64,000 bases of DNA. It comes from Sodiomyces alkalinus F11. Taxonomy: Eukaryota > Ascomycota > Sordariomycetes > Glomerellales > Plectosphaerellaceae. The stretch's first letter is position 1. Each line of letters opens with the position of its first letter. The notes beneath the pieces are model-generated. The model ran no database searches, was not told where the DNA came from, and was given only the letters and a program-made list of their open reading frames with translations. The translations under genes and the position numbers were made by a program. Location: NCBI RefSeq assembly GCF_003711515.1, contig NW_021167080.1:6475282-6539281 (forward strand), given 5' to 3'. Positions 1 to 9,949 of the stretch are shown here, piece by piece.

Positions 1-1946
1 CTATTCACGTATAATAAGGAAGGTATAAGGGAAAGCGCGAGGGCTATTATCTTATATTTAATGGGAAGGTATATATAACTAGAATAACGTAGAATACTAA
101 AAAGCTCTACACCGCTCCGCTAGATTAGCTATACCCCTAGAACGGGTATAAAATTTATACTAGAGCTATCCTCTCCTATATTCTTCTACTCTTTACCACT
201 ATAGTAAGCTTTATATATATCGTGATCCCTAGAGTTCCCTTACATATTTACTATTACTACTCGTAGGGTAAATAAGCGTAGACCCCCGATTATCTTTGTT
301 TTATATTAAGTATATACCCTTCTATATATATTTTATTCTTTATTATATTTATAGCCTATTAGTATATTGTTAAATACCTATTAGCTATTAAACGGTTAAA
401 GGATAGTATATTCGAATACTAGTTCTTTAGATTCTTCTATAGGGGACGTATAGGCGAAGACCTACCGCTCAAAGGATACTTCTATACTATTATACTATTT
501 AGTAATAAGAGTTTGCTTATTTCTAAGCTCTCTATATCGGGCGCTATATTCCGTGTTTAGCATAGAGATAATAAAGAAATCGTTATAGACTACTAAAGCC
601 GCGCCACCGTATTAGGCTAAAATAACCCCCTTACCTATACCCTACGTCGAATAGTATTTACTCCTATAGTCGAGGTAAATCGTGTAGTTAGTATAGACGA
701 CGCTAAAGTAATCGCCCTCGTCTATCCCTAGCCTTAGTTTTTACTAGATTATAATTTAGACGTGTAAAATTAGACTAGACCTAAGTAAATATTTAAGTAA
801 TACCTTAGAAGTATACCTAGATATAACGCGCTATAAGGGCCGGACGGCCGGTTTTTACCCGATCCGCTATCCGCCACGCGCGGTACTAACCCTTCTACGC
901 TATAGAATAATAATACCCTAACTATGTTTACTATCCGGTTAGGTATAAGTGGTATTAATATAGCCGCTCTATTCTTACCTACTAATATCACTATAATAGA
1001 TAGAGTAATACCCGGCTATATTCTATAGTAAATAAACGAACTCGCTTACCTAGTACTTAAACTAGCGGACGTAGTAGAGGTTCGCTATAGGGGCGATATC
1101 GATAAGGCTATATTCCTAGCCAGAACGGGGGACTATAATAGTCTTATTAAGCATTATATCGTATCCGTCGGGTAATTCCTTTAATTACCCGCCTAGAGAA
1201 TAACGCTAACTATCCTATAAGGCGTCGATATTCTCGCCTAGCTATATTTAGGTATATTTAGTAATACTACTACGATAGCTATCCTAATAACTACCGCTAT
1301 ACGCTCCGGCGGCCTTAAAAGACTATACTAGGGCTATATAAGCTCCCCGACGGCTAAAAGGTTCTTCTTTAGGCCTGGCTAGGAGATAGTTTAGATATAG
1401 GGTTATAAATACCTAGCTAAATATCTATTTACCCGTAATACCGGCTATGTATATAAGGAATTTATATATAACGGGTAAAAGCTAAGCTTATTTGTCTAGC
1501 GAGGATATAGTATTATACTACCCGCGCTAGTAGGGATATAGGCTAAAAACTTCCTTAAGGACTATATTATCCCTAGCGAAGTTTAGAATACCGTGGGGTT
1601 ACCCTTCCTTCTCGCGCTTTAGTGTATAGAAGACGCGATATAGATTACCGCGCTTAGCCCTAATAGAAGTATAGACCTAACTAAATATACACTAATAGCT
1701 AATAGGTTTAGTAAGCACTAAACGCGCGCGTGGGATCTTATACTCTATACTACCGCCCTCGCTAACTTTTATAATAAGCCGGGAAATAAGGGCGTTATCT
1801 TATCGTACGATATCGATCGCGCCGAGCTAGATAAATATGCGGCGGAGGTTACCTCCGCCGATATCGAGGACTTACTTAAGGTCGACGAGGAATATTAGGG
1901 TTTCCCCGATAAGGAAGCCGAGTTAGCTAAAGTAGAAGAAATCTAA
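1..1946 (+). pseudogene. Unidentified RIP-damaged long reading frame, 5' end outside window
   Basis: One frame (codons starting at 3, 6, 9...) reads from the window edge to a stop at 1944-1946, about 647 codons. It is broken only by TAA and TAG codons, which RIP makes from CAA, CAG and TGG. The best stretch, about 880-1946, keeps runs such as FLPTNITIIDR, VEVRYRGDIDKAIFLARTGD, AKRFFFRPG and NKGVILSYDIDRAELDKYAA, with an acidic C-terminus (SADIEDLLKVDEEY). The middle is rich in I, L and T and could hold membrane segments. I see no reverse transcriptase, integrase, transposase or kinase motif and cannot assign a family. The lower density of stops in this frame than in the other two supports a real former gene. 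The absence of TGA stops and the loss of CpA suggest it was a repeated sequence, so a mobile element or a multicopy gene family member. The minus-strand 73-codon frame at 770-991 is a shadow. Confidence 0.6.
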
Positions 1947-2374
1947 GTGCACGCTTATTTAGGAAAAGAATAAAGGGTTTAGTAATATATATAATCTATT
2001 TAGCTTAGGAGTCTATTTGGTTCCTATAGTCTATAGTTAGTATTCGGTATTCGGGTATATAGAATAATTACGAGTATATTAGGTATACGAGCTTTAGTAT
2101 TGAGGTTATATCACTTATATTTTAGTTCGGGAGTTTAGATTTCCGCCTATAATAGAATAGATATATACTAAGGTAAGGACGGCGTATACGTGCGTTATCG
2201 TAAAAAGATATATAGGCGGTTTATTTAGTTATATTAATTTTTTTTTCTCCTTCTTCTTTTCGTTATTTATTTTAGTCTTCCTTATTATTCGTTATCGCAT
2301 AAAGCGCGATAGTATTATATAACCGCTAACACAGCGCGAAAAAGTTAATAAATAGCGTAGCTAGCGTATAATAT
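1947..2374. other. Gap without recognisable gene
   Basis: AT-rich, RIP-mutated sequence between two convergent relics. A pyrimidine-rich stretch lies near 2241-2290. I see no coding frame, LTR end or RNA gene here. Confidence 0.5.
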
Positions 2375-3775
2375 ATTCTATCCCCTATTTCCTTTCGTTA
2401 TAAACGCCGTCCGTTTATATAGATTGTAAGTACCGACTACTCTATCCAGTACGCCTAACACGCCGGCCGCGTATACGTCGTATACCTTATCACCTAACGG
2501 CTCCTTAAGACGCCCGCGGGATATAGGCCTTTTTTTGCCCGGGGTATATAATACGCCGGAATAGCGTAGGACTATACGCATAGATAGTCCTCGTGCGCTA
2601 GGCACTATACGCACGTATAGTGCCCGGGCCGGGTTCCCCATATATACGTATGGCCCCGAAGACCAGGAATAGACCGGTCGTATAGAGAAATAGATAGTCC
2701 GGGGCTCGCCGAGGATATATTCCCGGTAAGCCCGCCTTTAGATTAGTAGAGGATATCTTTATTACACCCTATTTTCTATATCTAAAGGTCGCTATTCCGA
2801 ACCCTAAAAGCCCTAGGTCCGATAGTACTGGCTGGCCAGAGATATATCTGGACAGGGCATATTATTATTCGTGGACTTATTATTGGGTTTATTCTCCTAA
2901 CGACGCTATACGTATTTACCTATCTTCTTATATTCCTCGTGCTTCTTCTAGATAGTCTTCCTTCTATATTCCGGGGCCTTATTAGCGTATATAATAAAGA
3001 ACTAGCTCTTTAGATATCTATTACTATACGTCTCGTACTTAGGAGGGTTATAGTCTTAATCTTTACTAGGCTAGGACTTAATTACGGCGTTATTATTATT
3101 AGATATCTCGAAGTCCTCGGACTTAGCCTTAAAGTAAAGGTCGTCGAGCAGGGCCCTTAAATTAATAGTCTTCTTACTTATATATCTTTCTATAAGTACC
3201 GAATACTTACCTTTAATAGCTACAAGGATTATATATATATCTTCCTTATTACTACTTAAACTAATCCGGTTATCGAGCTATTTCCTAATAGCGTATATCC
3301 TCTATAGCTATGTAGAGGTTAACCTAAAATCCTTGATTTTTATAGTATTCTATTCCTATACTAAGGCTATTATAGCTTTTCTAATACACGGGGAACTATA
3401 TCCTTTACTGCCTTAAGTAGTTCGTGCGGATCTATATCGTCTTTTTTCTATGTAAAGCCTTCTAGCCAAAGCTTTATAGGCTTAACTATAGTTAGAAGAG
3501 CGCTATAGACTATTACCCTTTATTAACGTATCGTTCCATTACGTGGGTGGTCTTAGGGGTAGTCTATAATATCTAATAGCTCGTAGCTAGCTATTAAGGC
3601 CTTAACTTCGTATTCCTAATTGTTATAGTCAGTATCTTCTTTAAGAAGAGAAAACTTAATTTATATCGGTTATATCTTTAGATTAATAACTAGCTACTTT
3701 ATAAAGTCGTTTTACGGATTACTTTATCGTTAAGGCAGTTAATGATCCTTTAGGGAGGGGGGGTTATATATTCGA
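2375..3775 (-). pseudogene. Ty1/copia-type Gag relic
   Basis: One minus-strand frame runs from about 3775 to a stop at 2375-2377 (about 465 codons), interrupted only by TAG and TAA. The N-terminal third reads FIKQLVINLKIQPIQIKF, then EYEVKALIASYELLDIIDYP, then VKPIKLWLEGFT. A short domain in which a small protein region is followed by [W/Y]-x-x-W/E-V and a run ending in a 'LWD/DII' type motif is typical of copia Gag proteins. The middle (about 3230-2830) holds LDNRISLSSNKEDIYIIL, SKKTINLRALLDDLYFKAK and a basic, asparagine-rich segment (EYRRKTIQKKHEEYKK). The last 88 codons (2641-2378) are free of stops. No zinc knuckle, protease or RT follows before the neighbouring relic, so it is either a gag-only element or truncated. 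No LTR pair was found. The family assignment rests on general resemblance. Confidence 0.55.
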
Positions 3776-4341
3776 CGTCGAGTATCTTAAGGCTCGTCGG
3801 TTTTAAAGAATGATAGACCGAAAGACTATCTAATACTCTCTCTAACATCTTAAGGTATATCCCTTTAGTTATTCTTAAGGGTACTAACGAGGTTTTATAT
3901 ATTATCTATAGCTACTCTTCATCAGTTGGGGGTTATGCTTTAGTTCTGTTATTACGCTTATATATTAGCCTTTATTTCTTCTTAAAGGCGCGCCTTGTCG
4001 TATTCCTCTTCTTCGTCTTCTAGGACTACTCCTAGCGATTCTTATAGTCTCGAGGGCCCTACTTAGCTATATAGCATTTCGCGAACTATCTTATCTACGC
4101 GTTATTATAATGCATTTTAGTATTGTAGATACATAGAAAATCCGTGAAAACTTTACTTTAATCCTAAAAAAGGATCGAAAGGTGGTATCCAACCTGGGAA
4201 AAGGGCTAGACGATTAAGGATCAGAGATCCTATTAACTTTTTAACCTATTTACTTCTTAATTACGGAAGTACGGGCTTATAATCTGTAGAGAGTATAATA
4301 TAAAGCGTGTATATTAAGTGTATAGAAAAAGAGAGCTACCT
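3776..4341. other. Intergenic, partly lightly mutated
   Basis: No gene is visible. From about 4090 the sequence regains CpA and TpG and looks less RIP-mutated. A small perfect hairpin GGATC-AGA-GATCC lies near 4218-4230. The right end is the target of the CopD insertion. Confidence 0.5.
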
Positions 4342-4346
4342 AGATC

Positions 4347-4564
4347 TATCAGAACAATCGGGTTAAGGTACCGCGGAATTATCTATATCTTATTTCTCTA
4401 GACTTAAGGGTATAAGTCTAGAGCACTATTTATACTAAGCTTTGGGTGCGGGGAGGCCCGTGTTAAGTACCCGAGGTCGCCGACTATATATACGGTTATA
4501 CCTAATAACCTCCTTAATATAACCCCTGATTAGGTGGAAGTCCAGCACGCTATAGCGTATAATA
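4347..4564 (-). repeat. CopD 3' LTR
   Basis: 218 bp, aligned without gaps to 7621-7838, with differences mostly C/T or G/A as RIP predicts. TSD AGATC lies immediately left. It is the 3' LTR because the polypurine tract borders it on the minus strand. Confidence 0.93.
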
Positions 4565-4576
4565 TATCCCCCTAGA
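4565..4576 (-). promoter_or_regulatory. CopD polypurine tract
   Basis: On the minus strand CTAGGGGGATA directly precedes the LTR. It is the expected primer for plus-strand cDNA synthesis. Confidence 0.6.
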
Positions 4577-5261
4577 ACTATAGAATTAATTCTAACTATT
4601 CTAAAAACCAAAATCTAGTAACGGTGCCTAGATATTAATCGTAGGATTAACGGCTTTTTAAAAAGCACGTATTATAAACAGAAAAGACGATTAAAACGAA
4701 CGTAGTTAATCTATAGATCGTTATAAAAACAGAACTAAAATAATAGTAGCGTTAATCGCTCTGTTCTATTACTAGTCCGTCGCTTATTCCTCCCGTATAT
4801 CTCGCTGTAGCGGCGGCTTCTTCGGTATCTCGAAAGTGAAGTGGGAGGAATCCCTATATCGTACTGCCGACCGACGGTTCCTCTATGGCCTACTGTTCTC
4901 TTCTGTAGATTACCTATTAGCAGAGGAAGAGGAAGTAGTAGTACGAGTAGTAGGAAGAGGAGTAGTGGTAGGAGGAGTAGCCGCAGGAAGAGCAGCTATA
5001 GGAGGATCTGGTTTAGGCAAAAGAAAGCCTATAGGTTATAGAGTTATAGAACCATTAGAATCCTCTTCTTTAGCTTATTCCGTAATATCGGGAGGTGGTA
5101 ATAGATGCATAGCGGCGGCTAATGCCACGATAGGTACCGTAGTGGTAGTAGGTACTCTAACTTTAAGCATAGTGGCAGTGGTTACTCTAACTCTAAAGGC
5201 AGTGGTACTAGTAAAGGTTAAAGCCGTGGAGGCCTTCGAGGCTAAAGGCGTTAACGAAGTC

Positions 5262-5386
5262 GTTATTATTAGAGTAGGGTTAGTCCGACTAGGGCACTTG
5301 GTTATTCCGACTAGGGCACTACTGAGAGCACCTTATGCCAGCCGCCGCCACTTCCTATTATACTTAGATACTTCTATATAATCTAC
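5262..5386 (+). repeat. Left arm of 125-bp inverted repeat
   Basis: Pairs with 5555-5680 in reverse complement. The shared core includes GACTAGGGCACTTGGTTATT and ATACTTCTATATAATCTAC. The arms flank a 168-bp loop of short tandem repeats and lie inside the CopD coding region. Confidence 0.85.
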
Positions 5387-5394
5387 GTGCCTAT

Positions 5395-5552
5395 CTTATC
5401 TATACGTCTAATTACGATATCTTCTAACTATTTAATTAACGATATCGTCGCTTATTCGTTCAATTGACGATATCGTCGCTTGTTCGTTTAATTAACGATA
5501 TCGTCGCTTGTTCAATTAATAATATCGTTGCTTGTTTGATTGACGATATCGT
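5395..5552. repeat. Tandem repeat with palindromic GACGATATCGTC core
   Basis: About five units of 27-34 bp, each containing ACGATATCGT or a one-base variant followed by CGCTTGTTC or similar. The 12-mer GACGATATCGTC is itself a perfect palindrome. The array fills the loop between the inverted arms. Confidence 0.8.
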
Positions 5553-5554
5553 TA

Positions 5555-5680
5555 GTAGATTATATAGAAGTATCTAGGTACAATCGGAAGTGACACTGGC
5601 TGGGATCAGGTGCTGTCAGTAGTGCCCCAGTCGGAATAACCAAGTGCCCTAGTCAGACTAACCCCACCCTATTATTATAG
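5555..5680 (-). repeat. Right arm of the inverted repeat
   Basis: Reverse complement of 5262-5386, with small mismatches and one-base indels. Together with the left arm it could form a stem of about 125 bp. Confidence 0.85.
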
Positions 5681-7601
5681 GTGGAAAAACCGTAATAGCT
5701 CTCGAGGCTAAAGGTGTTATTAAGGGCGTTAACGGCACTGAGGCTGCTACGGAAGGAGTAGTATTCGGCCTCGGAATAACTAAAGGAGCCGAAAGCGTGT
5801 CTGCCTCTGCTAGCGACGTTATTAACGATATCGTCGTTAATATCACCCCCCTAGAAATCGACGATTGATTCAATAACCCTTTTTCTTTCTCTTTAAACAA
5901 CATATCTTCTTCCTCTTTAAGTAACCTATCTTCTTCCTCTTTAAATAACCCTTTTTCTTCTATAGCTAACCTATTCGGAATGACCTATACTGCGGTATAT
6001 CGAACGGTGGCACCTCGTAAAGGCTATAATTCCTTAATCGTTGAGTTATGCTGCAAAGCTCTCTCGTGGTCAAAACTGACGATCTGTTGACTAGGTAGTC
6101 GCGATGCTACTTTCCGTGCCTTCGACGTCGCGAAGGTCTTCTTAAGAGCTCTAGGACTATCGTGGCCTAGGCTCTAGCGCCGCACCGAGGTGGCTTTTAC
6201 CACGCTAAGGGTGGACTTCCTCGAGCTTTTATTCGAGACGTTTAACACCTTTAATTAATCGACGGTTAGTTCCGTCGACCAGTTATTAAAGAATAAGTAT
6301 ATCCCGTATAAGCCGTACTTATTATCTTCCGAACCTATAGGACCGTTATCGACGAAGTTGGATAATTCCTTTACTAATTCTTTTGCTAGTGACTTCTTCG
6401 AGATCGACTTTTCCTGCTTTTTAAGGTCCGTTTTAATATTCTTCCAGAACTGCTTTTATCGATCTTTATCCTAGGAACTAACGATACGGTCGTAGTGTTC
6501 TATAACCTCTTTAGAGGGGTCCCACCCGTTCTTCCAACACCCCTCGTTAACGTTAAGGCAGGTCTATATAGGGCGGTAAAAGGTCTTTACCTTCCGAAGC
6601 TGCCGGCAGTTATAAATCCACTCCTTTAGCGCTAATAATAGCTTCCCTTCTTCGTCTTGTCCTAGGAACGTCGCCGTGTAGAAGGAGGAAGTCGGTCTCT
6701 GTTCCAGCCATCATAGGTGCCGATATCGCAGCCACGTCTTATACTCGTTGATAACTAACGATACTGAAGGCAGTTCATCTAACGACAATAGCATGATAGA
6801 AGAGTATCGTGGTTCTGACTATTCCGTAGCTACTAAAGCTATCGAATCAAAGAACGTATATAGTTAATCTTCTATGGAATCGAACGCCCTTACTTCGTAA
6901 GTTATAGCCTCCTAGTATAGCTTTTCGAAATCGTTAAGCTATCTATTATAGGACGTTTTCCTGATATTTATAAGGTAGTCGTCCTAACGGCGCTTAACTA
7001 AGGCTTTTTATACTATATTCGAGGGTTCTAACTTTTCCTTCAGGGTTTTTAGCTTACTCTTCGTATCCTATACGTCTATATAAGCTTCTTAAAGCTATTA
7101 GTTAATCGTCGAATTAATATACCGCGCGATAGCTATAAGGCTATCTCTCTATCGCTCGTACTTCTTATTCTTTAGTATCCATAGCTTATATCGTACTTCC
7201 TAGGTTGCGTCGATTATTGTCGATAGCTCTTCCAGTTCTGTTAGTAGCGCAGGGCGACTTACTTCTTGTATAGAGAGAACTATAAGCTCTTTAACGCCGA
7301 GGGCAGCTACTTCTTCGAGTATACGAATAAACCATACGTGCTACTCGTGAGGGGAAGAGAGGATAACCGTTATGCTGACTATCGTGATGAATACTTAAAC
7401 GATAGAGTAGTGGTTATTAGCATAGATGAAAGGTAAAGGTAGAATTAATAGTAGAGGAAGGGATTAACAGTAGAGGAGGTCGATAAGTAGGCGGATACTT
7501 CTAATAGAATACACTATCCATAGCAGTATTCGAGGCAAAAAGGTAAGGCTATTTATAGCCAGGGATCTACTAAATCGATCGGAAATAGGGTATTTTTGTT
7601 A

Positions 7602-7620
7602 GTTAAGCCGGGCTTATAAC
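7602..7620 (-). promoter_or_regulatory. CopD primer binding site (half initiator tRNA-Met type)
   Basis: Minus strand reads GTTATAAGCCCGGCTTAAC directly after the 5' LTR. It is complementary to the anticodon arm of an initiator tRNA-Met (CCGGGCTCATAAC, with RIP change), as in copia and Ty5-type half-tRNA priming. CopA has the same motif. Confidence 0.7.
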
Positions 7621-7838
7621 TATTAGAATAATCGGGCTAAGGTACCGTAGAATTATCTATATCTTATTTCTCTAAACTTAAGGCTATAAGTCTAGAGCGC
7701 TATTTATACTAAGCTTTGGATGCGGGGAGGCCCGAGCCAAGTACCCGAGGTCGCCGACTATATATACAGTTATACCTAACGACCTCCTTAATATAATCCC
7801 TTATTAGGTGGAAGTCTAGTACCCGATAGCGTGTAATA
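7621..7838 (-). repeat. CopD 5' LTR
   Basis: 218 bp, partner of 4347-4564. Ends GTGTAATA on the plus strand, followed by TSD AGATC at 7839-7843. Confidence 0.93.
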
Positions 7839-7843
7839 AGATC

Positions 7844-8203
7844 CCTTAGGTAGACCTCAAGGAGGTTTAGCTACTTAAATACGGTAACCTGATTAGTTAG
7901 CCGTGGGCACGGACCACCACCACAACAGATATAATATAATTTCACCTTAGGTACTCCGTTTAAAGACTAAAAAGACTACATACTATACAACCCTTATTTA
8001 ATTATATTATAGGGTATATTCCTGTTTTACCCTTTTAAGTAAAACAAGAAGATTCAAGTAACGTACCTGCACTAATAACACTTGGGTACGTAACTTCTAT
8101 ACAACATCGGCTTTACTTGTTAAGAAGTTATAAGGTAGTTTGCTAGGATACAGAGTCCCCCCGGCTAAGTACATCGAAGCCCCTATATTTTATATAGGAA
8201 AAT
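7844..8203. other. Lightly mutated intergenic DNA with hairpins
   Basis: No gene is visible. CpA and TpG are present, so RIP damage is lower than in neighbours. Two overlapping imperfect inverted repeats are seen: 8056-8067 against 8084-8096 (AAGTAACGTACC / GGGTACGTAACTT), and AACTTCT at 8092-8098 against AGAAGTT at 8123-8129. Confidence 0.5.
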
Positions 8204-8773
8204 ATGTATCTGGTTGTATTTCATTCCACCTTTTATCGTGATATTATTGGTTTATTCGGATCCGCAAGTACACCATACATAATTAAACAGGGGTTAGAGT
8301 GTACGTTTGCAGCAGTACGAAGTATGAGGGCGGGGAATGGAAATGGGTGGGGAAAACGTGTCATTCGCCGTTCGACCATGCTGGCAGATGGTCGGTGTGC
8401 CAGACCATAAGGTATGACTGCCTGAGGCCACAAGGAAATGGACGTCCTTGGCTAGGCGTGCAGCGCGCCTGCACACCCTGCGCTCAATCCCCTGTCCGTC
8501 ATCTCGTTCCAAGTTCCAACGCCTTCGTTGGGCCAATGAAATGATCGGCTCGTCGTTCCTCTTTGCTGCACGAGACAGCCTCGTTATGGGAATCGACGGG
8601 GAAGGGAGTGTCATAATGCGTTGCATTTTGCTGATAGAAGCCATAGGAGCGATATGAAGTTGGCTGGGCACGACCGCCGGGGGCGGAGTGAGGCTGTCGA
8701 CGAACGAAGAACGGGGGGACATGGACATTAACATCATTGCCAATAGAAGCTATAACCGGCCGAACGAGGATCT
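8204..8773. other. Low-RIP unique island, no assignable gene
   Basis: Base composition changes sharply here: CpA and TpG are frequent and stop codons are scattered at ordinary density. Several overlapping frames of 66-149 codons exist on both strands, the longest being minus 8743-8294 (149 codons, proline- and serine-rich N-terminus, cysteine-containing C-terminus). None shows a domain I recognise and they overlap each other, so I do not call a gene. It is likely the single-copy DNA into which CopA inserted: the target GATCT at 8769-8773 rejoins unique DNA at 37206. Confidence 0.5.
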
Positions 8774-8989
8774 TATCGTATAGACACACGGACACGACGT
8801 GGTCCATAGGGGATCCAGGGGGGATCCACGCCATGACTAAGGGCTTCGGATATCGGGGACCTCGGGTATTAGGATCTAACAGGGGCGGATACCGGAAAAG
8901 ACCGGATAGGATCCAAATAACATAATACCTATAAGAGAGTCTTCACCACCTAAATTAGGGGTATAAGAGACTCTCCCAGATATAACTTA

Positions 8990-9025
<36 letters not shown>

Positions 9026-9074
9026 ATTTCTACTCTACTAAGTTAATTATATAAGTGCTATTTAATATATAATA
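8774..9074 (+). repeat. CopA copy A 5' LTR
   Basis: 301 bp, starts TATCGTATAG and ends ATAATA (RIP forms of TGTCGTATAG...GCGACA seen in the other copies). Homologous to 36922-37205, 62294-62558 and 63637-63922. It contains a long (TA)n run (about 8991-9023) where the other copies keep (CA)n. Confidence 0.93.
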
Positions 9075-9090
9075 GTTATAAGCCCGGTTT
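9075..9090 (+). promoter_or_regulatory. CopA primer binding site
   Basis: GTTATAAGCCCGGTTT directly follows the 5' LTR. It is complementary to the anticodon arm of initiator tRNA-Met after RIP change and identical to the site in copy C (63923). Confidence 0.7.
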
Positions 9091-9242
9091 ATAACGCCTA
9101 GATATTAATAAGGCTACCCCTATTCTACTATAAAACAATAATCACGTCTATATAAGCAGTTTTAAATAACTACTATCAACCTAATTAGAGTAATTAAAAG
9201 ATTAATTAACCTACCTATTAATTAACTAACCGATAAATAAAT

Positions 9243-9493
9243 AAAGATATCTTCTAATATATCTAACGCCGAATAGAAGGCGGCCGCTATTACCCTTATT
9301 AGCTAAAGGGATTAGGTAATATAGGAGCACGCTGTGCGCGGTAAATCTACCTCCTATTAGGATAACTATCTTAATCTAAAGCTAAGCGATAAGGAGGCTA
9401 ACGCCTACCTACTCCTTAAGCCTATTCTATCTAATATTCGTAAATACAAAGCCCTTATTATAGACCGAAACGCGGAGGAGGCTATAGCCACGG
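9243..9493 (+). pseudogene. CopA copy A Gag, N-terminal part
   Basis: Frame reads DNYLNLKLSDKEANAYLL, then SNIRKYKALIIDRNAEEA, and is cut at 9493 by the GypA insertion, with CACGG duplicated. It continues in the same protein at 31693. Copy B carries the same segment at 47746-48050 with conservative changes. The start codon is not clear. TAG codons replace Q and W. Confidence 0.8.
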
Positions 9494-9886
9494 TATTAGA
9501 ATATACAGTGCTTATACGTTGCTATAGGACTATCACTAGACTTATACATAGATAGGGGGATTATAGTCAGGTCAGACCATCAGAGATATAACGCGTTGGG
9601 GTCTAGTAAGCTAGTTAGCTTAGAAGCTAGCTTAGATCTAATAAGCTAGTTAGCTTAGGAACCAGTTTACACCTAAACTTAGTCCTAAGGAGGCCTCTCG
9701 CTACCCATTTAGTTAGAGGACCTTAGGTAGGTATAAAGAGGGGAGTGCCTTTTATAGTTCCTAAAGTCTTAGAGGGACTTCACGAATAATCTTATCACGA
9801 TACCCCCTCTTTAATTCCTACTAGTCCCTATGTGACCTTATATCGTTCTGTAGTGGCCTATTACTCCTTATAGTACACCTATAATA
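9494..9886 (+). repeat. GypA 5' LTR
   Basis: 393 bp, starts TATTAGAATA and ends CTATAATA. Matches 31300-31692 and, inverted, 47352-47745. A motif CACGAATAATC near 9781-9791 matches the reverse complement of the sequence just after this LTR. Confidence 0.93.
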
Positions 9887-9900
9887 TTTTATTCGTTCTT
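9887..9900 (+). promoter_or_regulatory. GypA putative self-priming PBS
   Basis: TTTTATTCGTTC follows the LTR directly. It lacks the TGG expected of a full tRNA 3' end. Its reverse complement AACGAATAA is found in the 3' LTR (31587-31595) and, with one change, in the 5' LTR, as in Tf1-type self-priming chromoviruses. Confidence 0.55.
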
Positions 9901-9949
9901 TCCTTCTACACAGGTATAACGACCGACAGGAATTATAACGACTAGTCTC

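Larger units (their letters stand above)
4770..7370 (-). pseudogene. CopD Gag-like protein relic
   Basis: On the minus strand a frame beginning near 7370 reads HVWFIRILEEVAALGVKEL, then EVRYKLWILKNKKYER, DTKSKLKTLKEKLEPSN, NDFEKLYQEAITYEVRAF, with TAG/TAA in place of Q and W codons. The order (a W/Y-rich start, then a long charged helical region) resembles copia Gag (UBN2-like) proteins. A second part (about 6740-5900) keeps many CpA-containing codons, and a clean 81-codon stretch lies at 5903-5658. The C-terminal part (about 5030-4780) is low complexity: proline, threonine and serine (PPIAALPAATPPTTTPLP), then basic. Frameshifts or an intron between blocks cannot be excluded. No protease or polymerase motif is visible. 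Confidence 0.55.
4347..7838 (-). mobile_element. CopD: short LTR retrotransposon with only a Gag-like frame
   Basis: Two 218-bp LTRs in direct orientation (4347-4564 and 7621-7838) are flanked by a perfect 5-bp target duplication, AGATC, at 4342-4346 and 7839-7843. Read on the minus strand, the LTR ends are TATTAC... and ...TAATA, the RIP-altered form of TG...CA. Directly inside the right LTR the minus strand reads GTTATAAGCCCGG, the same primer site as CopA. Inside the left LTR a purine tract (AGGGGGATA) precedes the LTR. Both fix the transcript on the minus strand. The 3056-bp interior has room for one Gag-like protein and no RT, RNase H or integrase was seen, so the element looks non-autonomous and probably depended on a Ty1/copia partner such as CopA. 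Confidence 0.93.

Noticed and set aside
770..991. Minus-strand 73-codon frame
   Set aside because: Lies opposite the long plus-strand frame 1-1946 and has no recognisable motif.
4836..5381. Plus-strand 181-codon valine-rich frame
   Set aside because: It is the complement of the proline/threonine/serine-rich CopD Gag end and runs into the inverted repeat. Its composition is that of a GTA/GGA repeat, not of a protein family.
8294..8743. Minus-strand 149-codon frame in the low-RIP island
   Set aside because: Several frames of similar length overlap it on both strands. No domain, splice signals or codon bias supports a gene, so it is noted only as part of the island.
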